DNA of 64,000 bases. Source: Prosapia bicincta (Eukaryota > Arthropoda > Insecta > Hemiptera > Cercopidae). Where the stretch lies: NCBI GenBank assembly GCA_036971475.1, contig JBAIZL010000001.1, forward strand, positions 148,557,044 to 148,621,043, given 5' to 3'. The notes beneath the pieces were generated by a model. It was not told the DNA's origin, searched no databases, and worked only from the letters and a program-made list of their open reading frames with translations. Both the position numbers and the translations under genes were made by a program. Positions 1 through 12,700 of this stretch are shown here, in pieces (the stretch's first letter is position 1; every line of letters begins with the position of its first letter).

Positions 1-526
1 CAAATGATCTGGTTTTAAAAAACCTGGTTGCATAAAATGAACGATAATGGGAATACATTATATTCAGTATGAATTCTGAAAGTATTATTTTCAATAAAAT
101 GAATTGGAAAACAATCTGTTTATTTAAATATGAATTTAACACATAGCCAAATTTACTCTTGAATTAGGATATAATTAATTTCATATTTATATTTAAGTTG
201 TACACTACATATTTTCATCTCCATTTTTCTGGCCTTTTTTTAACAATATTATTCCTACTCTTTGTCTATCACATGTGTTCACTATGTGCACAACTTCTCA
301 ATTGTTGGCCTCTAAATCATAATAGAATTTTTCTTCTTCACCCTGCTCTTGCTCATCTACACTATCCTTGTCGTTCTGCAGCCATTTCACGACCAACTCT
401 TGAAATTTCGTTGACATTCTATTCACATTTATTTTTATTGTCATCATTAATCCCTTAGTCGTACTAAGAGTGTAGCATAGATCAGTGACCAAATTTAATA
501 AACATTAAGGGCATGTGGCATACGTA

Positions 527-832
527 CAAAAGACAAATTAATCATTTATTTACGCAGACGCGTTTAAATTACAAACTCATATCATCATTAAGTGTTGCTA
601 CTACAAACTCTAACTTACAACTAAGGTTAAAGTAAGGTTACAATTCTATATAACAATAACTGTTGTTTTGACAGGTTGGCGTAGCACGCCCACATTATAA
701 ATATAGAATTGTAACCTTACACTAACCTTAGTTGTAAATTAGAGTTTTTAGTAGCAACACTCAATCACTGATGATGACTTTGTCATTGAAATTCGTTTGG
801 GTAAAAAAAAAAAAATAATAATTTATTTGTTT
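527..832. mobile_element. Palindromic (foldback) element with hairpin motif
   Basis: Two arms of about 125 bp in inverted orientation around a roughly 50-bp centre (CAGGTTGGCGTAGCACGCCC region). The right arm reads CACTGATGATGACTTTGTCATTGAAATTCG, split here as CTGATGATG, ACTTTGTCA and TTGAAATT: the hairpin motif discussed in the findings. It ends in an A-run and ATTTATTTG. Related to the copies at 4.7 and 17.5 kb. Confidence 0.75.
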
Positions 833-2029
833 CAACATAACCTTACAAGCCAAGCTCCAAGTATAGCTGTATTTAGGACATGATATAACTAAATTAAATA
901 TCAATGAAACAAATGTAATATCTCTTCACTTCTAAAAACACAGACATGTTTCTATAGGCCCTAAAAGTGACAAAAAAGTAGAACTAAATACATATCTTTT
1001 AATCTCATGTATATATAATTATGTAAACATTGTCTCGTCTACTGACTACTCAATACATCGGGAGAACAGAAACACTTGAGATTATGAATACCTAACAAAT
1101 TGGAATATACGGCTTGAAGTCATCTACATTGGCTCCCACTTGTAACCGTGAAACACGAGTAATACACAGCGAATCCTTCACTCCAACAAGAGTCAAATTA
1201 TAATAGTTTGCTTTCTTTGAAAAAAGAAATAGATAAACATTTTATTAGTTTAGAAAGGTTGACATTCTGAGTTTAATGCTATAGATGGAAAGATATTTTT
1301 ATATTACTTGTTTTCCGTAAAACAATACTGCATTATTGGTTGGTATAGTAATAAAGTAATAAAAATAACAAAAATCTATTACATTATTCGGGTTTTAATA
1401 ACAAAGTCATCACCACATGTCATTTGGCTACAAGTAGGCTTAGTATAAAACGAAAGTACAAGTTAGGGGTTAATATGTCCGATATTGTAACCACAAACGT
1501 CACCAAGCGATAATATTAAATTTAATAAAGATTTTTAAATAAATAAAATAATATTTAATATTTTAAAGTTTTCATCAATATAGTACTTTCGATAGGACAT
1601 AATTATTTATCATTATTTCTCATTTTTTTAATCCCTTATTTATTTGTTTATATACTATCCTAAACAACAAGGTTACATTTTTAAAAATGGAATACGTTAA
1701 TTTTGACAACATGATTTTTAAAAAAAAACGTTTTATTTGTTGTGCAAAAATATCAAGCCTTTTAAATCAGGCATTAGAAAAGTGTTCTTCAACTCTAAAT
1801 GTATTATTTCTTTATCTTATCTTACACTTTCCTTTATATTCAATATGAATGTGTATTATCTAACACAGTATATAAACAGCTATCTTCTTTTATTACGGGA
1901 TATTTTGGCATCCTTGTTTATGATTATAAAACGACCTTATTTATTGTTATTATTATTATTATTGTTTTTTATAACAGGTATCACCATTGGGGAACATTTT
2001 GCCGTGATATCAAATGTGATTATTTAGCC

Positions 2030-2030
<1 letters not shown>
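833..2030. other. AT-rich non-coding stretch
   Basis: No exon, RNA gene or repeat recognised. Short leucine/isoleucine-rich frames near 1737-2027 run into the adjacent (TA)n and are compositional. Confidence 0.6.
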
Positions 2031-2061
<31 letters not shown>

Positions 2062-2065
2062 ATAC

Positions 2066-2126
<61 letters not shown>
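2031..2126. repeat. (TA)n microsatellite
   Basis: Near-pure TA dinucleotide tract with a short GTATGTATATACAT interruption. Confidence 0.97.
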
Positions 2127-2133
<7 letters not shown>

Positions 2134-2340
2134 ATTTTAAAAACAGGCTTCTAATTTTAATTTTGAATGAATTTTAGAATAAGCACTTTTTTAATGTGTA
2201 AGTCTATTAAAATGTCTTATTTTTCGTTTAATAATATTGTTTTGTTTTGGGTATTTTACGTAATTAAATGTGGTCCGTATATTTCACAAGATAATACTAT
2301 TTAATTCCTAAATGGTGTATCACTATATATATATAAATGT

Positions 2341-2361
2341 ATATATATATATATATATATT
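2341..2361. repeat. (TA)n microsatellite, short
   Basis: Pure AT alternation just upstream of the first palindrome of the 2.4-2.9 kb cluster. Confidence 0.9.
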
Positions 2362-2393
2362 AAATATGGTGATATGTTTTCTTGTATATAGTT

Positions 2394-2511
2394 AATAAAT
2401 TTAAAATATTTCAAACACAAGAATACTTTTAATGAATATATTTATTCAATCCCTAAATATTTTATAAATATATTCATTAAAAGTATTCTTGTGTTTGAAA
2501 TATTTTAAATT

Positions 2512-2515
<4 letters not shown>
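2394..2515. mobile_element. Palindrome, truncated member of the (TA)n-embedded foldback family
   Basis: Near-perfect inverted repeat: AATAAATTTAAAATATTTC and a CAAACACAAGAATAC segment on the left are mirrored on the right, about 50 bp per arm. (TA)n lies on both sides. It shares the ACAAGAATA...TTAAT phrasing with the 2.6, 44.5 and 57 kb elements but lacks their hairpin motif. Confidence 0.75.

Positions 2516-2572
<57 letters not shown>
2515..2572. repeat. (TA)n microsatellite
   Basis: Pure TA tract between two palindromic elements. Confidence 0.97.
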
Positions 2573-2576
<4 letters not shown>

Positions 2577-2610
2577 ATAAAATGTGTTTACCTGTTAGAA
2601 TATTTTTAAG

Positions 2611-2836
2611 ATCAAATAATATACACAAATACAGGAATATTTAATTTATTGAATAATAAACTCAAAGCCTTTCGTTGGTTTACATTACCAACATCCTCAG
2701 GTGTTACAATACTAAGAATGAGGATGTATTCTTAGTATTGTAACTCCTGAGGATGTTGGTAATGTAAACCAACGAAAGGCTTTGAGTTTATTATTCAATA
2801 AATTAAATATTCCTGTATTTGTGTATATTATTTGAT
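2611..2836. mobile_element. Palindromic element flanked by (TA)n, with hairpin motif in both arms
   Basis: Nearly perfect inverted repeat centred near 2723. In the right arm CCTGAGGATGTTGGT is followed by ACCAACGAAAGGC, a 6-bp stem with closing GAAA. The outer ends read AAATACAGGAATATTTAA. Bounded by (TA)n at 2515-2572 and 2842-2891. Same family as the elements at 44.5 and 57 kb. Confidence 0.85.
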
Positions 2837-2841
2837 ATTAA

Positions 2842-2891
<50 letters not shown>
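2842..2891. repeat. (TA)n microsatellite
   Basis: TA tract with one TG interruption, immediately right of the palindromic element. Confidence 0.95.
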
Positions 2892-2895
<4 letters not shown>

Positions 2896-3330
2896 TTTAA
2901 GTTTAGTTTAAAACTTTATACTGGTATATAAACTGTCAACTGTGTTTCTAATTTGTCGAAACGAGTTTGATGATAACAAAACTTATGACGCTAAACTCCT
3001 AATAGCTTATACAATTATATAATTATTGATCCGAATTACAGTGGTAAGATTTATAATTAATGTATAAGGTAATTTGAAGCAATTTCATTTGGGTGAAACT
3101 GATTTTCCTACATGATAAATAATATTTAGTAGAAAAAGACAAGTATTCGAAAGATAAATTAAACTCTATTATTTGGATAAATTATAAAGAAAAAGTGGGA
3201 AACGTTAATCGTTTGACAAAATATTACCAGTAAAATCATTTAAACATTAACGCTCATAAATAAACAAAAATAATTTGCGAGTTATGTACCTCCAAGTATT
3301 TTTTAACTCATAGAAAGAACTAATCACATT

Positions 3331-3333
<3 letters not shown>

Positions 3334-3389
<56 letters not shown>
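3334..3389. repeat. (TA)n microsatellite
   Basis: Pure TA alternation, about 28 units. Confidence 0.97.
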
Positions 3390-3391
<2 letters not shown>

Positions 3392-4285
3392 TTACATACA
3401 TTTTTCAACGAACTTATGTAAAACTGAAGGCACAAGAAAAATAATAACATTTTCATAATGATTAAATAAATAATACAATACGCTTTCTTGGTAATATTTG
3501 AGATTTCTACTCACTACATAAGAGTTTGAAGCAATTATTCTTTCTAAAACTGGAAGAAAAAAACTATCAATCGTTGCTTAAAGATTTATAAAAGTTACTA
3601 AATGTCCTTCAACATTCATTTGAAGACTCTGTAAACGTCTACTCCACAGTCAGCAGGTTTAAAGTAACTGGATTATTGTCCATCTCTGACATGACGTCAC
3701 AGATTTATCATCATAATAGCCTTTATAAATGGTTATTACTTAAGTAGCAAAAGATCAATGTCATGGTAAACTTTAATTTCTGAAAATTTAACCTAATATA
3801 AAACTATTCAACCCACGTTAAAGAAAAAAACAAAATAAGCGGATATAAATAAAGTTTTTAAAAATATTTGAGTAAAAAAAATAAGAGTCCAGAAAAGAGA
3901 AAAACAAGTATAAGATACCTGCAGAAAAAGAAACGGGTGTAAAATAAATTGAACGAAGTATACAAAACCTATCTCTAGAAAATTGCATTAAAATTATGTA
4001 AATAATGAGAGGCAGAAAATATTTAAGAGTGTAAATATTATTTTAAATATATAATAAATAAATAGTTCGAAAAATATATTGACGAAAATTATATTTTATT
4101 TAGAAGTACGAAATGTAGCATGATTAACGAGTAATGATTGATTCTTGTATTGTTTGTCAATATAATGATATGAAATGTTATAGAAAATATATGTATTATA
4201 GAAGTATGGATAGGAATATAAAAAACAGATATTTGAATGACGAAGCAAAGATCTGATTTTTAAATGTTAAAAGTGAGTGTTGTGT

Positions 4286-4311
4286 GGTGTGTGTGTGTGT
4301 GTGTGTGTGTT
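4286..4311. repeat. (GT)n microsatellite
   Basis: Pure GT run of about 13 units with imperfect GTGTGG/TTGTG edges. Confidence 0.95.
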
Positions 4312-4642
4312 TGTGTCAAATTTTATATTTAGCATATAAGAGAAGTTGTTGAAAGGATTTTCAAATAGATGAGAGTCTATTTCCTTTTTAATAGATTAGT
4401 TTTCAGCAGTGAAATAAGATATTAGACTATAGATATTTTTGAAAACTATAGACTATGTTTTTGAAAATTAATATCCAATGACACGGTTTCATGTTACTTA
4501 AAGTATGTAAAAAGTATTGTGGAAAGTTTTCATTTCGTAGGACAGATGGATTTATCTGTATATTAGTTACGGCAAAGTAAACTATAAACAAATATTATAT
4601 AAACAAATATAAAAAAATATTTTAAAAAATATTATAAAATAT

Positions 4643-4788
4643 AAACAAATAACTCACAAATATAGTTGTAAGTTAGAGTTTGTAGTAGTAACACTCACTG
4701 ATGATGATGACTTGGTCATTGAAACGCGTATGAGTAAATAAATGAATAATTTGTGAGTTTTGTGTATGTTTTTATTTGTTTTTAAAGT
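4643..4788 (+). mobile_element. Single-arm copy of the GATGATGAC hairpin element
   Basis: Contains CACTGATGATGATGAC, a short loop and GTCATTGAAACGCG. This is followed by GAGTAAATAAATGAATAATT and TTGTGAGTTTTGTGTATG, then a TTTATTTGTTTTTAAA end. The left side has only a short partial inverted match (ACTCACAAAT). Close relative of the 17.5-kb palindrome. Confidence 0.7.
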
Positions 4789-7700
4789 AAATTATGTTTT
4801 GTTATAACGTTACAATATTATGGATAGTATGGAAACAGTTATAAATTAAAGAACAATAGTTTAAAATACTGATTTTATACATTTAAAAAACAGTATCTTC
4901 CCGAATCTGTAAAGTTGTTATTACAAACTTTTACTTTTTATGACCACATATTTATTACATACTAAAACACATACTAGAAACATTTTTAAAATACTAAAAA
5001 CACTGAAACAATTAGCTTAAGGGTTGCATTGACATTTGCATGTAATACATATGTATTTACTTTAATGTAAAGTAATTATTTCCAAGCATTAGAAAACAAT
5101 AAAAATATTCCTATTACTAATAGTTCAGTCACTATGTTATTTATAAATAGAATCAAATGTCTACTTAACTTTCAATTTAGGAAACTAATATAAATTGTTA
5201 TTGTTGCTAGCTCACGATTTTCAAAGAAAAAAAATTTGGGGCGGTTGTTTTTAACGAATCAAGGGTAATGATTTTATTGGGACGAAGCTCCTAAACCTAA
5301 TTTGGCCTCTTTTCATAAGTATTATCTTTGCTCCATTAAATGCAACCTTATACACCTGATTACACTGTCACCTTGGTTGATAAGTTATTTCACGTTTTCC
5401 TTTAAATGAACATTTGGAAACATGAATTATTTAGTAACAAAGAAGTGGGTGCTACAAAGTACATGGGGTGATATTCACTGAATCCAATTACAAGACTGGG
5501 AAGGAGAACAAATTAGAGGTAGGAAAGTTCTCTTTATACAATTATACACTGATTATTCTATGTTGCTACAAAGAGCATGAAGTAATATTCACTGATACCA
5601 ACCACAAGAATTAAAAGGACCAAAACTTAGTTCTAGAAATGTTCTACTTATACGCTGATTATACTACCGGTTAAAATAACATCATACTATACTAAAACAT
5701 TTCAAAAGCGTGACAAAATGGTAAACTTTAAGAAAGTATGTTATCAAGAAATACCACTATTTTGATAAATGTCAACGGATTGGGAAACAACAGGATTTTC
5801 AAAACGTCATCATGGCTAGAGGAACACGTAGAAAGCAACTTCAAGTCTCTGAACCTAGCCTTTTCATGTGAAGACTTATGAAGTAAGAGGAAGATGACGT
5901 AATTTTTAAAATTGCCTGATGAACTGAACAATCTGTTTTAAAATATTTATTTCAATTAGGAATTTCTCTTAAAATTACTTTTAAATGTTTTATAGAAAAA
6001 TTAATGTAATAAAATTATATATTTGACAAATAAAGCTAAAAATGAACTAAACAATTTTATATAGTATTTCAAAATCAATTTTTGAAACTATTGTGATATT
6101 TTTTAATAAATTTCAGAATAAAGAAGTACTTAGAAAGTGATTAATCAATTATCGAGCTATCATGAGAAGGTCTAGCAGCAACTATAAGGAAGTAATTACG
6201 TATTTCTTAATCTATAGTAACAAAATTGTTATTTTTCCCAACCAATATCTACGTACACAGCTGATTAGATAAAAGAGAAATTGAATTACGAAAAACTTAA
6301 AGAAAGGACATACCAATATTTGAAGTTTAAATAATTATATCTATTTAAACAAATATAATCATTACATGCACTATGTGTTGACCTCCGTAAAGAAAACAAA
6401 TTGATCCTAGAACAAGAGTTAGAACTGAAAGTTGCAGTATGTAAATAAAGAGTAGGTTACATTTAAGTGAAGCTTTGCGCCAAAATTTCATTAAGATAAT
6501 TAGTTATTCGTATTTTATGTTAAACATTTTATAGAAAACAATAATATTATCTGCAAACATTTAATATTGAGGCAATAAAAACATAAAATGCAATTAGCAA
6601 ATGATCTTTGGATTATGATTCTGTTGTTTAAAACATAGCTTAATAGTGCACGATACATCAGTGAAAATGATACTGACTAGGATATACCCACTAATTGGAT
6701 TTTAGTGTTTATTCTAAATTATTAAAGAAACAAAATGGGTCCACTTTGAAAGTAATTGGTCTTTTCAGACTGGGTCCATTGTTCAACTTTCCATGTAAAG
6801 AACCGATAACATTGTTTAGGACGACTCTGATAATATCTGAAAAGGGAAAGTCTAAGAAACTTTGAAGGTGCGTTCTGTGAAAACACTTGTTATGTGGGCG
6901 TCTGTTGACTCACATAAGGGGGATTTAAATATTATGTTTGCCTTTTAAAAATGTCTTCAGTACAACTTAATTAAAGAAGATCTTACATATAAAATTATTG
7001 TGTTACCATAACTTTTATGCTCACTGCAAATATGTCTTACTCCAAACCTGAAACTTTCTTTGCACATGCACATGTATAAACACAAACTATTTGTAATATG
7101 TCTGTTAACAATTGAATATTATAAAGGATCTTTAATGGAATTAAACCCAAAGTAAGTTTTTCAGTCAAGCCTTTCAATTTACAGTATTACTAAAACCTGA
7201 ATATAAAATATGAATATATAAAATAAAATAAAACAATAATTCCAACAAAGGTATATTACCTAGTAGGCAACAGCTAATCCTGTCTCTCTGTCAAGAGGGA
7301 TAGAATAGGATCAATAGAAGGCAGAATTACAAATTGTATTGTAGTTTAGGATTATCTAAACATTCATCATTCAAGGGTTGGGTTTAGTGGTGGTAGTCTA
7401 TTTTAAAATGTTAATCCCGCCTTCCTTTTGTAAATATTCGATTTAATATTCTAGAATGTGTTAATAAACTCTAGTTTGTCAATTTGTAACTTTTTAAATA
7501 TGAATTTGTTTTTGTGAATCATAGACAGTTAGATACAGTTATAGAGTTGATAGGACAAGTGACATAATTCAAAGCAAACTTTTTGTTTATTTTAATGTTT
7601 TAAAATAAATAAATAGAGAATTAGTTATATTACTTTTGAAAATTTATTTAAAAAGAAATAATAAACACATTTGTGATCCATATTGTGCGTTTATAGTTTT

Positions 7701-10700
7701 AACCTATTAAATAATTTCTTTGTATTTTCTTATAACCAAATTTGTACAAACAGAATTCTTCGTTGTTATATTTTAATGTTGGCTTTCAATGCTGTAAAAA
7801 TAGGAAACATTTACAATGTATGGATTCGTGGTTTGCTACATCCAGGTTATGCTATATATTATGCACCTTTTAAACAGTATTTGTGTATTTCAAAGCATAA
7901 CGATTTAAGCATAACGGAACTCATGTTTCATTTCGTCTTTAGACAGTATTTGATATAATTTATATGAAAGGAAAATAATAAAAGTCTATTATCAATTTTG
8001 TTCATTTATTACTGGAATGAAAAACAAACTAATAAGGCCTAATTTTGAAATTTTGTAGATCTTCGCCAAATCAAAGAGGAAATGACTTTATATTACATAA
8101 TAGTCTTGATCTCTCGGTATGTTAGTTGAGGCGTAATATTTAGATTAGACCTACATAACTCCCTAATATTACACTCTGCACTATAGGTGAATCCCAAATA
8201 TATCATTGGTTTAAACGCTTATGTATACTTACATCAATGGTTTGTTAATAAAGTATTACTACTTTTGGTTGACAGTACCACTTTATTCACTTTCACAGCA
8301 TGGAATCACAAGTCTTTATTTGTTAAGATTGATTTTATTTATTAATTATTTTTAACAAAGCTATCACTGCATGACAAGACTTATATCATATCCCCAGAAA
8401 TTGGGTTTAGTACACATTCTATTTACAGTTGCAATACAATATATGATAAATTACCTAAACTATTTCAAATTTAGTATTATATATCATTATAATTTTATGT
8501 TACAGACATTTTTAAAACAATTAACATAATTGTTCTAATTCTTAATAACACTAATATTTCTTGTAATATTTAGCGATTTAGTATAGGATATTAATAATTG
8601 TTGTTTCCTTAATGCTTGAAGGTCGTTTTGAAAAATAATAGATGACATCTTCTCAGTAGGCCTATATACAAAATGTTTTTAAATAAAATTTTGCTTCAAG
8701 AATTTAAAACAATTATAGGCATAGATTCTTTTCAGCAACATGATACCTTTTTTACTTGTTCACACAGTTTATAGTTCATTATTTCCTATCAACTTGAAAA
8801 TAATAATAATAGAACTACACAACACACACATACAGAATGTATTCACAATTAACTCTCACAATTCCACTCATTTTATTTCTTGCTCAAATATCATTGTCTC
8901 TTATAACTACATTGCAGATTGCCCCCTCATTCTTATGCACATCAACAGCACATGGTGTGGGGCTCTCCTTATGGGTAGTGAATCAACGTTCAAGTGAGGT
9001 TCAACTTTTGTATCTCCATTTTGTTGTATTTGTAAAAGAGGAGTAACAGTGTTTTATTTATGAAAAATCACTTAAGAAATCCATACAAACAATGGTGTTG
9101 TTCAATTTAAGTTACAAACAAACAAAAAATATTTTTCATGACAACACCTTTCCGACCACTAAAATTCAACCCAAACGTAAATATAATAATATTATAAAAT
9201 ACTTGGAGACCGATTCAAATTTATGTCTTATAATTGGTGGTAATCATGTAAATGTATTTTGAAATTAGAAGTGAGAATAAAATTGTAAAACTTTTATTGA
9301 CAGTTTTTTAAAAATAATATTCTTCAGATAATTCCTGGCCGGAAATATAACTATATGCAGACTACAAACATCTGAATGACAGACGGAGTGTATTTTAATT
9401 GCTAGTTGACGTACTTTTACTAATCTAAATACAGTCAAGTTAACATTTACAAATTTTATAAAACTGTTTAACATATAGAAAGTCTGGTAACCTATATAGT
9501 AGCTAACCTCTATAGCCTTATTTTAGAATTTGTTTCTTAAATAGCAACTTAAATATCTTACTTAGGGTTTTATGACAATAGATCTATATAGCTAGTCATG
9601 GTTTTCTAAAGAGTTATTAAGAATAAAATTGTACTCATTTTCCTATTCATTTTACGAGTATATAGTCTAGATGTTGGTAAGATTCATAGTTAAAACGATT
9701 TCATAGTAGTTTTTCCACTAACTTTCTAACGTCCCCCATATGTTCCTTTGCATGATGTTGACGAAACTTCTCTTCTCTCTATGGGTGGTTGCAGTTTTTG
9801 TATATTTTGTAGCTTATTTAAATATATAAAACATTAAAGAGGTAAAATTATATATTTTTTTCTTCTTTTGACATATTTTAATTAATTATAATGGAAGATA
9901 AATTGAGGATTTTCATTAATAAACGAAAACTATTTATAGCTGATAAAAACACAATTCTAATAGTTTTCGTTTTTCTCAATTATATGATATTCTGGCACTA
10001 TTGAAGAATTAAGTTCTTCATTACTGTAGAATTGATATGCTTTTATATATATTGTTTTAGTTTGGAATTTTCCGCAATGCTCAGTGGATCTATGGGATAA
10101 GTGAGGTTCGATCATACAAGAAGTGAATCTTGTATATATTAACTTATATTTAATATCAATGGTTCGTAATGCCTTATAAATTCATGTGTTCACTTTTCTT
10201 CTTAGTCTTCTGAGTCTTATGGGCAATGTTCATCAGGGTAAAATACACAATCACTGAGATATAGTAATGCATTGTCGATTCAGTTAATAATAAAAACTTT
10301 TCTTCTATCTACGTTTTAAACAAATATTATCTTCTACTGCATAAATCTATTAAAGAAAACTTTAAAAAGTTATAACTAAATCTTTAAATGATCGCCCTAC
10401 ACTATATTATGATCATGGTCATAGGATGAAATGGTAAGACCGGAGTTTTGTTTTTTTTTTAAACAGTCATTGTTATGTATTTAAATAAAGCAATAGATAT
10501 TAAGGCACAAGTAAAACGCAACAACAAACACAATTTTACCTTTCATAGCAACGTTCTTACATTGCTGAAATAGTAAGTAGCCTACCAGATACAGTTATTT
10601 AACTTGAAATTATATAAGCGTTCAAGAAATATTACGTAAAACCTTCTTTCTCTTCATAATGCTGTATTTGGCTAAATGGGGGCGTCTGTTCAAACAGGGA

Positions 10701-11570
10701 CTGTTGACAAGGGGGTGGCAAACACCCTTCTTCAGCCCTTCGTATTTTCAACCCTTACAGATTTAAATCCCTAACTTGATAATACAAAAATTTAAAACGA
10801 CTTTGTGAATGTTAAATTGCAATGAAAACTAATTCGCCTCTCAACGCAAAGGAACTGAAAAGATTATAGAAATATGATGAAATTGCTTCCTTTAAAAGAA
10901 ATACAATTTTGTTAATTAAGGTGGTTCTAATGACTTTTAAATGTTTAGTAGCTTTTAAAATTATTGGAAGAAAACTAAAATAGTTAACAGTGAAACAACT
11001 ACTCTTTCAAACTCAATATATAAGTGACAATATCTCATCAACATTAATCATATTACAGAGCCTTGTTTAACCGAATTTCGTTTAGTTAAAATGTCTAAAT
11101 CAAATGAATTAATCAAGGTTGTCTAAATATTGTTAATGTAATAAAACAGTTGTCATAAAATATTTAACTAACGTCACCCATTTCTAAATAGTTTTGTATC
11201 AAATATTTTAACTTGCATATAAAACTTGAAGTAAAAACAAATTTAACTTCTTCAAAGTTTGTAAACTACTGGCAGTAAAAACTAAAATTTCGTTAAAAAA
11301 ACTGCTTAAAATTTAAAACTCAGAAATAAACAGAATATTGCAATGAGTTATTCTCAATTCTTTTAAAATTAGTTCGAAGTATGATATTGAAATGAATCAT
11401 TCAATCCATTCAAAAACAAAAGACTCATGTATTTGTTTAAAAAAACTTGTATTATTTTATTAAATAATAAATTTATTATTTTTAAAAAGAGACATGTGTT
11501 AATATTATTACTTTCAATTACTCATAAGCTTCTTTAAATTTATGAAAGAATTTTATTTTCACCATCTATA

Positions 11571-11572
<2 letters not shown>
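4789..11572. other. AT-rich non-coding stretch
   Basis: Nothing recognisable as exon, tRNA or complete transposon. A small perfect 14-bp hairpin stem (AAACGAAAACTATT and its complement) lies near 9922-9971. The open frames here are short and have no motifs. Confidence 0.55.
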
Positions 11573-11619
<47 letters not shown>

Positions 11620-11700
11620 TGTGTGTTTGAGTGTGTGTGTGTGTATATATATATGTGTGTGTGTGTTTGAGTGTGTGTGTGTTTGAGTGTGTGTGTGTTT

Positions 11701-11739
<39 letters not shown>

Positions 11740-11740
11740 T

Positions 11741-11789
<49 letters not shown>

Positions 11790-11801
11790 AGTGTGTGTGT
11801 G

Positions 11802-11853
<52 letters not shown>

Positions 11854-11878
11854 AGTGTGTGTGTGTGTGTGTGTTTGA

Positions 11879-11938
<60 letters not shown>

Positions 11939-12003
11939 TTGTGTGTTTGTGTGTGTGTGTGTGTATGTGTGTGTGTCTGTCTGTCTGTGTGTGTGTGTAT
12001 GTA

Positions 12004-12075
<72 letters not shown>

Positions 12076-12112
12076 TGTCTGTGTGTGTGTGTATGTATGT
12101 ATGTGTGTGTGT
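11573..12112. repeat. 540-bp compound (GT)n microsatellite
   Basis: Long GT tract with patterned interruptions: TTTGAG recurs at about 11627, 11667, 11683, 11699, 11786, 11851 and 11875. A CTGTCTGT...TATGTATGTATG block occurs twice, near 11974-12009 and 12073-12103. Cys/Val- and His/Thr-rich open frames on both strands are by-products of the dinucleotide. Confidence 0.98.
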
Positions 12113-12579
12113 ATTAAATATGAGCTAATTATGTAGTGACAAAAAGCAGAATACAAACATTGATTATATATTACATAATATCGATCAATAATCAATTAAT
12201 TCTATCAATGAGAAAAATTTGATATAATAAACCACTCATGTATCGTTTTTTTGGTAGTTTGCCAAAGGTAGTAAAACTAACTTATAATTTTGTAATATAC
12301 CTATAATTTTGTATAAGTTGATTATAATCATATCATATTATTTCAACGTTGAACGTAAAAATTGTATATTTTTCCCTTCTTGTTGTGATACTAAATTCAA
12401 AATATGTTAAAAGTAAATAGAATATGAAATATAGAGCAATATGGAATACATTAGTATATTTGAATAAACCCATTGTTTACCCAGGATAAGATTATTATAC
12501 AAAATTTAAGGGAACACATTTGTTTGATGTAGACTCTGATCTAGACTTTTATGCAACATTAATATTGATACGTTATTTA

Positions 12580-12700
12580 CCTAGCCGGTTCACCCCCACA
12601 ACCTTCACTTTAACATTTACATTTTCAAAATATTGAGTAAGCTGCACAAAGTTTGGTTCAGTAGTTTCCTGAAGCGTATGTTTGTGATTTTTTTCTTATC
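12580..12700. repeat. Possible non-LTR/SINE 3'-end remnant
   Basis: The segment reading GCACAAAGTTTGGTTCAGTAG followed by TTTCCTGAAGCGTATG resembles a phrase common in insect RTE/SINE tails (conserved 'AAATTTGGTTCAGTAGTTT' type wording). No coding frame remains. Tentative, from memory of such repeats. Confidence 0.3.

Noticed and set aside
11566..12195. 209-residue His/Thr-rich frame (minus) and Cys/Val-rich frames (plus)
   Set aside because: They are translations of a GT/CA dinucleotide tract; composition alone explains the missing stops.
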